A DNA stretch of 64,000 bases from Polynucleobacter asymbioticus QLW-P1DMWA-1 (GCF_000016345.1 NC_009379.1:1736001-1800000); one strand, 5' to 3'; counted from the stretch's first letter, positions 1-7,432 are shown. The notes: generated by a model not told the origin, from the sequence alone. Numbers and translations are program-made.

Positions 1-1019
1 GGATTAGCTTGAGACTCGAAATGAACGGCTGCAAAGGTTACTGTTAAGAAAATCAAGATCATCGTCACCAGTACTACCCAACCTTGTCGCTTATCCCTAA
101 CCATGCGACCAAAGGTAAAACATAATGCAGCTGGAATCAAAAAGATAGAAAGAATCTGAATGAAATTAGATAAGGGCGTTGGGTTTTCGTATGGATGTGC
201 AGAATTCGCATTAAAGAAACCCCCACCATTGGTGCCCAACATCTTAATTGCTTCTTGGGAGGCCACTGGGCCCATTGGCAAAGTTTGCTGATCTGTTGAG
301 GCTGGCCCAGTTAAAACTGCACCCTTTTCATCCTTTAGTGGCTGACCATCGGCATCAAGCTTAGGCGCATCAAACTTAGCAACCTCAACTGTTTTGACAT
401 CTTTGTATGCATCAAAGTTCTGAATGGAGCCCTGACCAACTAGAAAGATTGCGTATACAACCGAAATAGGGACCAGCACGTATAAGGTAATACGGGTTAA
501 ATCCACCCAAAGATTGCCAATGGTCTTAATACTGTTTCTAGCAAAGCCACGAATAAGCGCAATCACAACAACGATGCCGCTTGCAGCAGAAAGGAAGTTT
601 TGTGTTGTAAGTCCCAACATTTGCGTGAGATAGCTCATTGTTCCCTCACCTACGTAGGCCTGCCAATTGGTATTCGTGGCAAAACTAATTGCAGTATTGA
701 AGGAGGAGTCTGGAGAAACGCTTACTAAACCCTGAGGGTTTAGCGGAAGAATGCCCTGAAATAACTGTAAACCAAAGACAAATAAAACCCCAAGGATGTT
801 AAAGGCAATTAATCCAATTGCATAGCTTAACCAGCTCATTTCAATAGCTGGATCAATGCCGCATACTTTGTAAATAAAATTTTCTATGAATCTAAATGGT
901 TTTTTGGAAGTAATCGATTGACCGCTCATCACGGCATCAATGAAACCTCCTAGGGGATAAGCTAATAGTAGCAAGACCCCAACATAAAGAACGATTGTCA
1001 AAATGGCATGGGTACTCAT
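1..1019 (-). CDS. kdpA: KdpA, potassium-transporting ATPase K+-channel subunit (partial, N-terminal part)
   Basis: This is the K+-binding, channel-like membrane subunit of the KdpFABC high-affinity potassium pump. The 339 codons visible run from the ATG at 1019 to the window edge, so the C-terminal part is missing. The protein begins MSTHAILTIVLYVG and shows several hydrophobic segments. Two pore-filter signatures can be seen, one around TNTNWQAY and one around GTNGGGFFNANS, both typical of KdpA. The start codon overlaps the stop of kdpF in an ATGA arrangement, so translation is probably coupled. kdpB and kdpC are expected just outside the window on the same strand. Confidence is high on family grounds. 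Confidence 0.95.
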   Translation of the reverse strand, partial: MSTHAILTIVLYVGVLLLLAYPLGGFIDAVMSGQSITSKKPFRFIENFIYKVCGIDPAIEMSWLSYAIGLIAFNILGVLFVFGLQLFQGILPLNPQGLVSVSPDSSFNTAISFATNTNWQAYVGEGTMSYLTQMLGLTTQNFLSAASGIVVVIALIRGFARNSIKTIGNLWVDLTRITLYVLVPISVVYAIFLVGQGSIQNFDAYKDVKTVEVAKFDAPKLDADGQPLKDEKGAVLTGPASTDQQTLPMGPVASQEAIKMLGTNGGGFFNANSAHPYENPTPLSNFIQILSIFLIPAALCFTFGRMVRDKRQGWVVLVTMILIFLTVTFAAVHFESQAN

Positions 1020-1108
1020 GAGAAGTCCTCTGGATTTAATAGTGCAGCAACTAGGTAAATTAAAAGTAATACAGCAGCTACGCCACTAATAATCTGAATA
1101 AAGTTCAT
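1016..1108 (-). CDS. kdpF: KdpF small membrane subunit (30 aa)
   Basis: KdpF is the single-span peptide that stabilises the KdpABC complex in the inner membrane. The frame reads MNFIQIISGVAAVLLLIYLV followed by AALLNPEDFS, which is one transmembrane helix and the LxxPEDF-like tail typical of KdpF. It is preceded by an AGGGGTGAAAA ribosome-binding stretch. Its TGA stop overlaps the kdpA ATG, and its own ATG overlaps the stop of the next small gene upstream, so three genes are chained by ATGA overlaps. The usual KdpF length is 25-30 residues. Confidence 0.88.
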   Translation of the reverse strand: MNFIQIISGVAAVLLLIYLVAALLNPEDFS

Positions 1109-1197
1109 TTTTCACCCCTTAGTCGTGCACAGCCCTTAGCTAGACCAATGGTCAACGCAAGGAATATAAAAATGCAGCCGAGAAACAGTAAGCTCAT
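1105..1197 (-). CDS. small single-span membrane protein upstream of kdpF (30 aa)
   Basis: This short frame (MSLLFLGCIFIFLALTIGLA then KGCARLRGEK) has one predicted transmembrane helix followed by a positively charged tail. Its TGA stop overlaps the kdpF start (ATGA), and a good ribosome-binding site, GAGGTGG, lies 5 nt before the ATG at 1197. An in-frame ATG at 1227 would add ten residues but has no comparable ribosome-binding site. From memory, similar tiny membrane proteins precede kdpF in other Burkholderiales, with a C-terminal Gly-Cys-Arg/Ala-Arg-Leu motif. The function is unknown; position and coupling suggest a Kdp accessory peptide. Confidence 0.7.
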   Translation of the reverse strand: MSLLFLGCIFIFLALTIGLAKGCARLRGEK

Positions 1198-1241
1198 ATC
1201 CACCTCAATCGAATTAGATGGATTCATCTTATAAAGAAGTG

Positions 1242-1258
1242 TGTAAAAAAGTTATAAA
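1242..1258 (-). promoter_or_regulatory. probable KdpE binding site
   Basis: Read on the minus strand the site is TTTATAACTTTTTTACA. It matches the E. coli KdpE operator as I remember it (TTTATACTTTTTTTACA) at 15 of 17 positions and lies directly upstream of the first kdp-operon gene. A possible -10 element, TATAAG, lies just downstream at about 1228-1233, which fits translation starting at 1197 rather than 1227. KdpE would activate the operon under K+ limitation. Confidence 0.55.
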
Positions 1259-1456
1259 GATTTGAGTGGATTTGTATAAAAATCCTGAAAATAATGCCTT
1301 AAGGTGTCATCTGGGATATGGCTGCTTATGGCCGAAAGCAGTCATTGAGCACTTAAAAACCACGAGTAACAAGTAGTTGATTGCTCCAAGCTAGAGCCAT
1401 ATATCTATTGGGGTTTAGTGGTGATATTTGCTACACACAGACTACACGGAAAGATA

Positions 1457-1486
1457 AACGACTTAGGAATTTCTCCCTAAGTCGTT
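1457..1486 (-). terminator. Rho-independent terminator of the original tRNA gene
   Basis: An 11-bp perfect inverted repeat (AACGACTTAGG and CCTAAGTCGTT) has an 8-nt spacer and, on the minus strand, is followed by TTTATCTTT. It lies immediately downstream of the tRNA 3' half and would have ended the undisrupted tRNA transcript. Now it probably stops read-through from the island toward kdp. Confidence 0.75.
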
Positions 1487-1494
1487 GATTTCAT

Positions 1495-1539
1495 TGGTGG
1501 GCCCACCAGGACTTGAACCTGGGACCAAAGGATTATGAG
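1495..1539 (-). pseudogene. 3' half of the disrupted tRNA(CAU) gene, including attL
   Basis: On the minus strand this reads CTCATAATCC, the T-arm CCAGGTTCAAGTCCTGG and the acceptor end TGGGCCCACCA, with CCA encoded. It is the 3' part of a tRNA from the anticodon loop onward. The base pairs that would form the 5' acceptor, D arm and 5' anticodon stem are replaced by unrelated island sequence (ending in TTCTT). Joined to the half at 26850-26890 it gives a perfect intron-less 77-nt tRNA with anticodon CAU. It cannot function alone. Confidence 0.88.
1531..1539. other. attL core (9-bp direct repeat gattatgag)
   Basis: This sequence, CTCATAATC on the tRNA strand, spans the anticodon loop and is shared with 26850-26858. 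To its left is tRNA 3' sequence and to its right is island sequence, as expected for a recombination core. Confidence 0.75.
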
Positions 1540-1594
1540 AAGAATAACTCTTATTATGGCTATATAGAATATAGCTTAGACGTTAATTTAGCAA

Positions 1595-1618
1595 AGTGTA
1601 GAAGAGAATGTAGAAGCA
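1595..1618. repeat. left-end integrase arm-site pair
   Basis: Two copies of TGTAGAAG (1597-1604 and 1609-1616) lie about 60 bp inside attL. The same pair in the same orientation occurs at 26754-26776 near attR. Direct repeats close to both cores are typical of arm sites for lambda-type integrases. The role is inferred. Confidence 0.5.
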
Positions 1619-1791
1619 GTTTGTGAAATTATTAGATTAATATTTAATAGTTTTAAAGCTGCACTTAAACAGCATCTCTTTCATTGTGTTGCTTTAAATT
1701 TTCAGCAATTCATTTAAACGATTTGCACCCATCACATATTTGAATTCGCGTTCGTTAGAGTTGTCTGCGCTTGAATTCCAAAATACATAGC

Positions 1792-1810
1792 AATACGTTT
1801 AAAACGATTT
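1792..1810. repeat. island palindrome, copy 1
   Basis: AATACGTTTAAAACGATTT carries the CGTTT-N-AAACG core seen at 13782-13799, 14271-14289 and 26531-26548. Confidence 0.5.
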
Positions 1811-1897
1811 ACCGCCTGCTATGAGCTGCTTCTTGCTGGCTTTAGACATACTGCTCTAATAAAGAGCTTTGACTGCTGCCGACCCAAAGCAGCCATA

Positions 1898-1924
1898 AAA
1901 AGAAAAACCACCCGAAGGTGGTTT
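1898..1924 (-). terminator. Rho-independent terminator of the left metal-resistance operon
   Basis: On the minus strand AACCACC, a TTCG loop and GGTGGTT are followed by TTTCTTTTT. This is a 7-bp stem with a stable tetraloop, placed 29 nt after the MerT-like gene. Confidence 0.85.
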
Positions 1925-1952
1925 GAACTTTTGAATGATGGACTTATTATTT

Positions 1953-2348
1953 TTAACTTGAAAACAGTGGTTGCACAAAAGCAAACCAACCCCCGGTTAA
2001 ATAAAGCAATAAGCTCAGGCTATAAACGATTAATGAAGCCTTAAGAGTTCTCATACAGGCATCTCTTAATACGGGATCGGTTGGACATGGAGCAAATCTA
2101 CCGCGCCATTGCATATAACCACTAATAGAGAGCATCACTCCCGCAAAAATAAACACTTCTACCTTGTGCTCACTAATCCATACGATCTTTGGAAAGATAG
2201 AGATAAATGTGGATAAAGTAGCACCCGCTCCTAAAGCGACCAATAAGGCTGGTATTGCACAACAGATTAAAGTGCTTGAACTGGCAAAGAGCGTAGCAAC
2301 GCTGGTAAGGAGATTGCTTTTGGGTGCAATCATTTTTTCAGGAATCAT
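1953..2348 (-). CDS. MerT-like metal transport membrane protein (131 aa)
   Basis: The protein has about three hydrophobic segments. The first carries a vicinal cysteine pair (STLICCAIPALLVALGAG, about residues 25-42). The loop before the last segment has two more cysteines (APCPTDPVLRDAC, about residues 86-98). This is the layout of the mercuric-ion importer MerT, which passes the metal from a periplasmic MerP through paired cysteines. It overlaps the MerP-like gene by 4 nt, so the pair is co-translated. No merA or merR is near, and the neighbours are Cd/Zn/Cu genes, so the metal and even the direction of transport are uncertain. Confidence 0.72.
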   Translation of the reverse strand: MIPEKMIAPKSNLLTSVATLFASSSTLICCAIPALLVALGAGATLSTFISIFPKIVWISEHKVEVFIFAGVMLSISGYMQWRGRFAPCPTDPVLRDACMRTLKASLIVYSLSLLLYLTGGWFAFVQPLFSS

Positions 2349-2671
2349 TTGTTGGCCACCAGTTCTGCTTTGAGTTCTGCAACACTTTTAGGTACTGACT
2401 CTACTTTGACGATGTCATACCCTGCGTCCTTGACTTCCTCAATTATGGCTTTTTGATCTAAAGCCATACCCTCTTTTGGCTCCACAACAACGGTCTTTTG
2501 TTTGAGATCCACATAGACGGCCTTGGTTGATGGCATTTTAGAAATCCGTTTTTCAATGCCTTGAGCACAAAAAGCGCAGACCATGCCATTAACTGTTGCT
2601 TTCATGCTAGTCACAGCAAATGCTGGGGATAAAGTGAGGGCTAAGAGCGTTGCTATAAAAATCTTTTTCAT
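2345..2671 (-). CDS. periplasmic MerP-like heavy-metal-binding protein (108 aa)
   Basis: A Sec signal peptide (MKKIFIATLLALTLSPAFA) is followed by one heavy-metal-associated (HMA) domain with the metal-binding motif GMVCAFC at about residues 29-35. The rest follows the usual HMA beta-alpha-beta-beta-alpha-beta pattern, ending in a Lys/Glu-rich tail. It is a soluble periplasmic metal carrier, probably handing the metal to the MerT-like protein encoded by the overlapping next gene. The ribosome-binding site is AAGGATTACAAA. The specific metal cannot be read from the motif. Confidence 0.8.
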   Translation of the reverse strand: MKKIFIATLLALTLSPAFAVTSMKATVNGMVCAFCAQGIEKRISKMPSTKAVYVDLKQKTVVVEPKEGMALDQKAIIEEVKDAGYDIVKVESVPKSVAELKAELVANK

Positions 2672-2693
2672 TTTGTAATCCTTGTTAGTTCAT

Positions 2694-3332
2694 TTAGTAG
2701 ACATACATAAAGCTCAGGCGGGGTTGGCCATGAAGGTTCGCCCCTGCCTCTACAAAAATACGGTTATGGATCAGCCGAAGCATAGGCGTGACTTCATACT
2801 GGGTTGATACCATCGACATTCTTCTAGCTTCCACGATCAACCATGGTTGGGTCTCATCGTAGTTCGCTTCATAGAAAGAAAAGCCAGCTCTTGCCGAAAC
2901 TACATTATTGGTAATGCCATCAGCCACATAGATGCGAGCATTAGCTGAAGCATACAAACGAGTAGTCTCATAATCAGCCTGAATGCCAGGGGATACCGTA
3001 GCTTTAGTGCCGCTAAAGTAGTTACCTGTAGTCTCACCAACGCCGCCGATAAACCAAATATTGGCTTGTGCTTCTGGCATATTCCAACGCTTAACTAATC
3101 GAGTGTAGGTGAGCTCATTATTAAGCTGAGTTTGCGAATAGTTATTCGTTTGCATATAGGTCGAAGTCACACCAATAGCATCTCTAGGAGTCAAGGCGTA
3201 GTTGGCTGTTTGCTCTCGAAAGGTTTTACTAAAATCACCCATCGTCATCCAGCTATCCTTAAATCCCATTGGCGCGGCTTGAGCGCTAAGGCTGAGCAAA
3301 AGACTGCCTATGAATACAAGCCATACCCTCAT
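2694..3332 (-). CDS. exported beta-rich protein of unknown function, possible outer-membrane protein (212 aa)
   Basis: The N-terminus is a signal peptide (MRVWLVFIGSLLLSLSAQAAP). The mature part is rich in aromatic residues and alternating strands and ends SFMYVY with a C-terminal aromatic, features of a small outer-membrane beta-barrel. It overlaps the CusF-like gene by 4 nt and sits in the same metal operon. I do not recognise the family; it may be an outer-membrane or periplasmic component of metal tolerance. Confidence 0.6.
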   Translation of the reverse strand: MRVWLVFIGSLLLSLSAQAAPMGFKDSWMTMGDFSKTFREQTANYALTPRDAIGVTSTYMQTNNYSQTQLNNELTYTRLVKRWNMPEAQANIWFIGGVGETTGNYFSGTKATVSPGIQADYETTRLYASANARIYVADGITNNVVSARAGFSFYEANYDETQPWLIVEARRMSMVSTQYEVTPMLRLIHNRIFVEAGANLHGQPRLSFMYVY

Positions 3333-3610
3333 GGCGCCTTCTCCAGGGCAACTACTTCTAGCGCCCCATCACTGATTTTGACCTGAAAGCGTACCTGATC
3401 ACCTGCTTTATAGCCCTTAAGATTTAACTTGGGCGCAGTATCAAAAAGCATAGTCATAGCATCCATATCAATGCTTTGAATCCGCTCATGCTTAAGCACA
3501 ATACGATGACGCTCAGGCTCTACTTTGACTATTTGCGCTTTGGTCCAATCAGGCGCCGCCCAAGACAGTGAAGTGATGAGAAATAAAATACCAAATACAA
3601 ATTTTTTCAT
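3329..3610 (-). CDS. CusF-like periplasmic copper-binding protein (93 aa)
   Basis: A signal peptide (MKKFVFGILFLITSLSWA) precedes one small OB-like domain. The motif HERIQSIDMDAMTMLF (about residues 41-56) matches the CusF pattern of a His followed by Met-x-Met that binds Cu(I) or Ag(I). The tryptophan that caps copper in CusF is replaced here by Asp-Ala, so the site is not identical. Length and fold fit the family. CusF-type proteins feed metal to CusCBA-type RND pumps, and an RND system lies 4 kb away on the same strand. Confidence 0.78.
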   Translation of the reverse strand: MKKFVFGILFLITSLSWAAPDWTKAQIVKVEPERHRIVLKHERIQSIDMDAMTMLFDTAPKLNLKGYKAGDQVRFQVKISDGALEVVALEKAP

Positions 3611-3681
3611 GTTTCCCCCAAAGGAAAGTTAATTAGATAAACAACTCCATCCAAATTTTGGACGGACTACTGCTAGGGGGA

Positions 3682-4032
3682 TTACAAAATGGGTGGCTTG
3701 ATGGGTAGAGCTAAGAGTGCGCCATATACGAATAATGGCTCTTGCTGTGCAAATTGATACGAGAGTTGCTTAAAATTCATTGCTATGGATGGCAACGCAA
3801 ATGCAAATGCCATACACAAGGAGCAGGCATTACAAGTGGGTTTGTCATGTTGCTCAGATTGAGGGTCTTGCTTGCTAGAGCTTTGCATCATCTCGCAATG
3901 ACTGGCATCGCTATCAGCCATCATTTCCATGGAATGCGTTGGCTGAGCCATACTAAATCCCATACTCTCAGACGCAAAAGAGCGAATGGGTAATAGGACA
4001 ACTAACAGGATAAGTAGGCAAACGCGAAGCAT
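3682..4032 (-). CDS. small exported Met/His/Cys-containing protein (116 aa)
   Basis: The protein starts with a signal-like hydrophobic stretch (about residues 1-20). A Met/His-rich region follows (SMEMMADSDASHCEMMQ), then a cysteine cluster (CNACSLCMAF) leading into a second hydrophobic stretch, and a KPPIL tail. It resembles small DUF2946/CzcI-like proteins that occur beside czc and cop operons, but the assignment is only by general appearance. It is separated from the CusF-like gene by 71 nt and is probably part of the same metal-responsive unit. Confidence 0.6.
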   Translation of the reverse strand: MLRVCLLILLVVLLPIRSFASESMGFSMAQPTHSMEMMADSDASHCEMMQSSSKQDPQSEQHDKPTCNACSLCMAFAFALPSIAMNFKQLSYQFAQQEPLFVYGALLALPIKPPIL

Positions 4033-4113
4033 GTTGTGATTCTAGCTACATTTGGGATATTCTGCTTTTCCCACCAAAAAACCACGAAATACGGTTGGAA
4101 ATCTTTTAACAGC

Positions 4114-4140
4114 TGCCATGTCGCTTTAAACGACATGGCA
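4114..4140. terminator. perfect 10-bp inverted repeat in the 4033-4200 gap
   Basis: TGCCATGTCG and CGACATGGCA flank a 7-nt loop. Neither side has a clean T-run, so it may be a weak terminator, an RNA processing hairpin or an attenuator between the Met-rich protein gene and the downstream metal genes. Confidence 0.45.
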
Positions 4141-4200
4141 TTAGCCTTTGCTAATGGGCTACAAAGCGATAACTGCCACCCCCCATTCTCGAGCCAGTTG

Positions 4201-4713
4201 CTACCTTGACCGATCCATCCACATATAGTTCTGCTGCATCATTTGGTTCATCATGTTCTGCTGCATACCCATGTATTGATCCATCATGTATTGGCGTTGC
4301 TTTAACTGCTCAGGTGTTAATTTAGAGTAATAAGGGCCCATACCATTCCAGCCCATCATTGGACCCATCATGTGTCCACCCATCATGCCGCCGTTACCAC
4401 CACAACAACCCATCATTCCCGAACCCCACATGCCTTGCATCATATTCATGTTGCCCTGCATTGTGCTCCAGTGAGCCTGCATCAGCTTTTGCCTTTCTTG
4501 CGGATCTTGAGTTGCACGGATCTGATCCATCTGCTGTTGCATCTTTTTAAAGTTCTCTTGAATTTGAGCGGCTTGCTTATCAAACTCCGCTACATCAACA
4601 TTTTTTTGTTGTGTCTGTGAGGCTTTAGTGCCCGCCCCTGCTGTTTGCGCCAAAACGGGCGCACTTAGTAAAACACCTAAACTTAAAATCGCAACCCATC
4701 CTAGCTTTTTCAT
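4201..4713 (-). CDS. exported Met/Gly-rich putative metal-binding protein (170 aa)
   Basis: The start at 4713 was chosen because AAGGAG lies just upstream and a signal peptide follows at once (MKKLGWVAILSLGVLLSAPVLA); longer in-frame starts overlap cadA. A Gln/Lys-rich helical segment (about residues 45-90) is followed by a segment dominated by Met, Gly and His (about 95-125), with a Cys-Cys pair, and a Met/Gln-rich C-terminus. Such Met-rich periplasmic proteins commonly bind Cu(I) or Ag(I). I do not recognise a named family; the helical part loosely recalls CpxP/Spy-type metal-stress proteins. Confidence 0.65.
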   Translation of the reverse strand: MKKLGWVAILSLGVLLSAPVLAQTAGAGTKASQTQQKNVDVAEFDKQAAQIQENFKKMQQQMDQIRATQDPQERQKLMQAHWSTMQGNMNMMQGMWGSGMMGCCGGNGGMMGGHMMGPMMGWNGMGPYYSKLTPEQLKQRQYMMDQYMGMQQNMMNQMMQQNYMWMDRSR

Positions 4714-4754
4714 TTTAGTGCTCCTTGAGTTAACTGCTTGATATGAACTAACAC

Positions 4755-6935
4755 CTAGCTTCTTAATAACCGCAATCCATTTGCCACCACTAGCAAGCTC
4801 GCACCCATATCCGCAAATACCGCCATCCACATCGTGGCTTGCCCTGTAAAGGTAAGCACAAGGAAGATAGCCTTAATGCCTAGAGCAAGAACAATGTTTT
4901 GAGTCAGAATTAGAGCGGTTGATTTGGATAGCCGAATAAAGGTAGCAATCTTGCGTAAATCATCATCCATTAGCGCAACATCAGCAGTCTCTATCGCAGT
5001 ATCGGTTCCAGCCGCCCCCATCGCAAATCCAATACTTGCTCTTGCTAAAGCAGGGGCATCATTAATGCCATCTCCAACCATGCCTACCTTTACATTGGGA
5101 TCCTTTTTTAGGCGACTGTCAATTATTTTAAGCTTATCTTCAGGCAATAAATTACCCATAATCTCATCGACACCCACCTGTTTACCTATTGCCTTAGCGG
5201 TGTGCTGATTGTCACCAGTGAGCATGATGGTAGTCACGCCTAATTGGTGAAGCTCATCAATAGCCTGCTTGCTTGTTTCTCTAACAGTATCGGCTACCGC
5301 AATAATGGCTAAAACCTCTGTTTGGTTGGTAAGCAATACGGCCGTTTTGCCTTGCTGCTCTAATGGTAATAAACGATTCTCAATATCATCAGAGCACAAA
5401 CCCAATTCTTCAATCAGTCGATGATTGCCAAGGTAATACAAATTACCTTCAATAACGCCTTTGACTCCGCGACCCAGAATCGCCTCAAAGCTATCCACAG
5501 TCTTTAAATCATTCTTTTGCTCTTGATTAGCATGGGCAATTGCTAGAGATACGGGATGATCAGATCGTGCCGCAAGACTGATAGCAATTTCGTGAATATA
5601 CTTGTCATTGCCACTTAATACAAAAAAGTCCGTTTGTGCAGGCTTCCCGTAGGTGAGCGTCCCCGTCTTATCGAGCGCTAAGACCTTCATGCTCCGTCCT
5701 GCTTCTAAAAAAGCACCTCCTTTAATTAAGATGCCTTTTCTTGCAGCGGCTGCTAAGCCACTCACAATCGTTACAGGTGTTGAGATCACCAAAGCACAAG
5801 GGCAGGCAATCACTAACATGACTAATGCTTTATAGATCCATTCCTGCCATGACTGCGCCATTAACAATGGAGGCAAAACAGCGACTAACACCGCAAGCAA
5901 AAAAATAGCTGGCGCATAGATCTTGGCGAATTGATCAACAAAACGCTGGGTGGGCGCACGACTTCCTTGCGCTGCTTCAACTGCATGAATAATTCGAGCT
6001 AGCGTTGAATGAGTCGCTTCTGCAGTAACTTTGTATTCGAATGATCCCGTCTGATTGATCGTTCCTGCAAATACCTCATCGCCAACTATCTTATCGACGG
6101 GTAGGCTCTCACCCGTGATTGGCGCTTGATTTACTGCCGAGTTACCACTTATTAATATGCCGTCTAAAGCTATTCGCTCTCCAGGACGCACTCGAACTAA
6201 AGCACCTAAAGCGATAGCCTTTACATCCGTTAGCACCCAAGAGCCATCGGCTTGCTGAACGGTTGCGGTTTCAGGGGTGAGGTCTAATAAGCCACGAATC
6301 GCATTACGAGCACGATCTAATGACTTGGCTTCAATTACTTCAGCTAGAGTAAATAAGAACATCACCATGGCGGCTTCTGGCCAACTTCCAATCGCCATCG
6401 CGCCTGTGACTGCAATTGACATTAAGGCATTGATATTGAGATTGCTATTCTTTAATGCAATCCAGCCCTTTTTATAAGTGGTCAGGCCCCCCGAAGCAAT
6501 TGAGGCGATTACTAGAGTGATGACAATCCACTGATTACCAAGTTGCAGCAATTCCATGATTTCAGCCAAGGTTGCAGTGATACCTGCAACAGCTAATGGC
6601 CACCAATTGGTTTTAGGCATAGGCTCAATCGAGCCGCCCTTTGTAGAAGTCTCACCACTTTGTAGCACCGCCTGCATTCCAATTGAACCCAAAGCGGACT
6701 CGATAGCGTCAAGTGAGTTGAGATTGTGACCAACCGTGAGCATCCTTTGCATTAAGTTAAAGTCCAGCGACTCAATGCCGCTTACACTCGCTAGCTTTTT
6801 GCGAATAAGCGCCTCTTCAGTTGGACAGTCCATATTTTCAATGCGATAGATGGCCTTATTCTTGCTCGGCATCTCAGAAGCCTTTGTCACAGGAGTTGAT
6901 GCAGAACAACTACAGGAGGTATTGCATTCGCTCAT
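4755..6935 (-). CDS. cadA: Cd2+/Zn2+/Pb2+-exporting P1B-type ATPase, CadA/ZntA-like (726 aa)
   Basis: The pump exports soft divalent metals from the cytoplasm using ATP. A Cys-rich N-terminus (CNTSCSC) precedes one HMA domain with MDCPTEE (about residues 35-41). Six to eight membrane helices follow. The actuator motif TGES is at 274-277, the metal-binding CPC of transmembrane helix 6 at 378-380, the phosphorylation motif DKTGTLT at 422-428, and GDGINDAP in the hinge near 640. CPC with an HMA domain and no HP-copper signature points to Cd/Zn/Pb rather than Cu. It is divergent from the cadR-like regulator and shares its operator. Confidence 0.92.
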   Translation of the reverse strand: MSECNTSCSCSASTPVTKASEMPSKNKAIYRIENMDCPTEEALIRKKLASVSGIESLDFNLMQRMLTVGHNLNSLDAIESALGSIGMQAVLQSGETSTKGGSIEPMPKTNWWPLAVAGITATLAEIMELLQLGNQWIVITLVIASIASGGLTTYKKGWIALKNSNLNINALMSIAVTGAMAIGSWPEAAMVMFLFTLAEVIEAKSLDRARNAIRGLLDLTPETATVQQADGSWVLTDVKAIALGALVRVRPGERIALDGILISGNSAVNQAPITGESLPVDKIVGDEVFAGTINQTGSFEYKVTAEATHSTLARIIHAVEAAQGSRAPTQRFVDQFAKIYAPAIFLLAVLVAVLPPLLMAQSWQEWIYKALVMLVIACPCALVISTPVTIVSGLAAAARKGILIKGGAFLEAGRSMKVLALDKTGTLTYGKPAQTDFFVLSGNDKYIHEIAISLAARSDHPVSLAIAHANQEQKNDLKTVDSFEAILGRGVKGVIEGNLYYLGNHRLIEELGLCSDDIENRLLPLEQQGKTAVLLTNQTEVLAIIAVADTVRETSKQAIDELHQLGVTTIMLTGDNQHTAKAIGKQVGVDEIMGNLLPEDKLKIIDSRLKKDPNVKVGMVGDGINDAPALARASIGFAMGAAGTDTAIETADVALMDDDLRKIATFIRLSKSTALILTQNIVLALGIKAIFLVLTFTGQATMWMAVFADMGASLLVVANGLRLLRS

Positions 6936-6966
6936 AGCGGAAACCTAAATGATGAAGACATAGAAC

Positions 6967-6997
6967 ATTTAACACCCTATAGTAACTATAGAGTCAA
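6967..6997 (-). promoter_or_regulatory. cadA promoter with MerR-family operator
   Basis: On the minus strand TTGACT (-35) and TTAAAT (-10) are 19 bp apart, the over-long spacer typical of MerR-family promoters. The spacer contains the dyad ACTCTATAGTTACTATAGGGT (6974-6994), close to CadR/PbrR operators. The regulator would twist this DNA to activate cadA when it binds metal. Confidence 0.85.
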
Positions 6998-7033
6998 GGG
7001 ATTAGAATAAAAATGTAAAAACTTGGAGGTCAA

Positions 7034-7432
7034 ATGAGAATTGGTGAACTAGCAACAGCCACAGGCATTCAAGTGGAAACTATTCGATTTTATGAGCAAG
7101 AGGGTTTGTTAGCAAAACCGGCTCGATCTGAGGGTAACTTCCGAATCTACGGGGATCAGCACCTGCAACGCCTTACATTTATTCGCCACTGCCGCTCGCT
7201 AGATATGACCTTAAGTGAAGTTCGTCAATTACTTCGCTTAAAAGATTTACCAGATGAAAACTGTGGTGCAGTAAATGAATTGCTTGATGCTCATATTGAA
7301 GGTGTAAGCAATCGAATTAATGAGCTACGCCAACTTGAACGACAATTAAAGCTGCTCAGAAAACAATGTCATGCGAATCAGGACTCAGCACACTGCGGGA
7401 TCTTAAATAAATTATCGCTACCCGTGAAGTAA
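7034..7432 (+). CDS. cadR: MerR-family Cd(II)/Pb(II)-responsive regulator, CadR/PbrR-like (132 aa)
   Basis: An N-terminal winged helix-turn-helix (MRIGELATATGIQVETIRFY) and dimerisation helix end in a metal-binding loop. Cysteines at 77, 112 and 121 match the three-Cys Cd/Pb site of CadR and PbrR. It is divergent from cadA across an operator with a 19-bp spaced promoter, and a GGAGG ribosome-binding site precedes the ATG. It should repress without metal and activate cadA, and probably itself, with Cd, Pb or Zn. Confidence 0.9.
   Translation: MRIGELATATGIQVETIRFYEQEGLLAKPARSEGNFRIYGDQHLQRLTFIRHCRSLDMTLSEVRQLLRLKDLPDENCGAVNELLDAHIEGVSNRINELRQLERQLKLLRKQCHANQDSAHCGILNKLSLPVK

Larger units (their letters stand above)
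1228..1494. other. intergenic region between the kdp operon and the tRNA 3' half
   Basis: No coding frame is supported here. The region holds the probable KdpE site and kdp promoter, a 33-base stretch at about 1318-1350 resembling an inverted copy of one inside the island at 1865-1896, and a strong terminator hairpin at 1457-1486. Confidence 0.6.
1540..1952. other. non-coding left end of the island
   Basis: No convincing gene is visible. The stretch contains the arm-site repeats, two copies of the island palindrome (a weak one near 1707-1724 and a better one at 1792-1810), an inverted relative of the 1318-1350 sequence at 1865-1896, and the terminator of the metal operon. Confidence 0.6.

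Noticed and set aside
4714..4830. N-terminal extension of the Met-rich protein into cadA
   Set aside because: The strong ribosome-binding site and signal peptide begin at 4713; the extension would overlap cadA.
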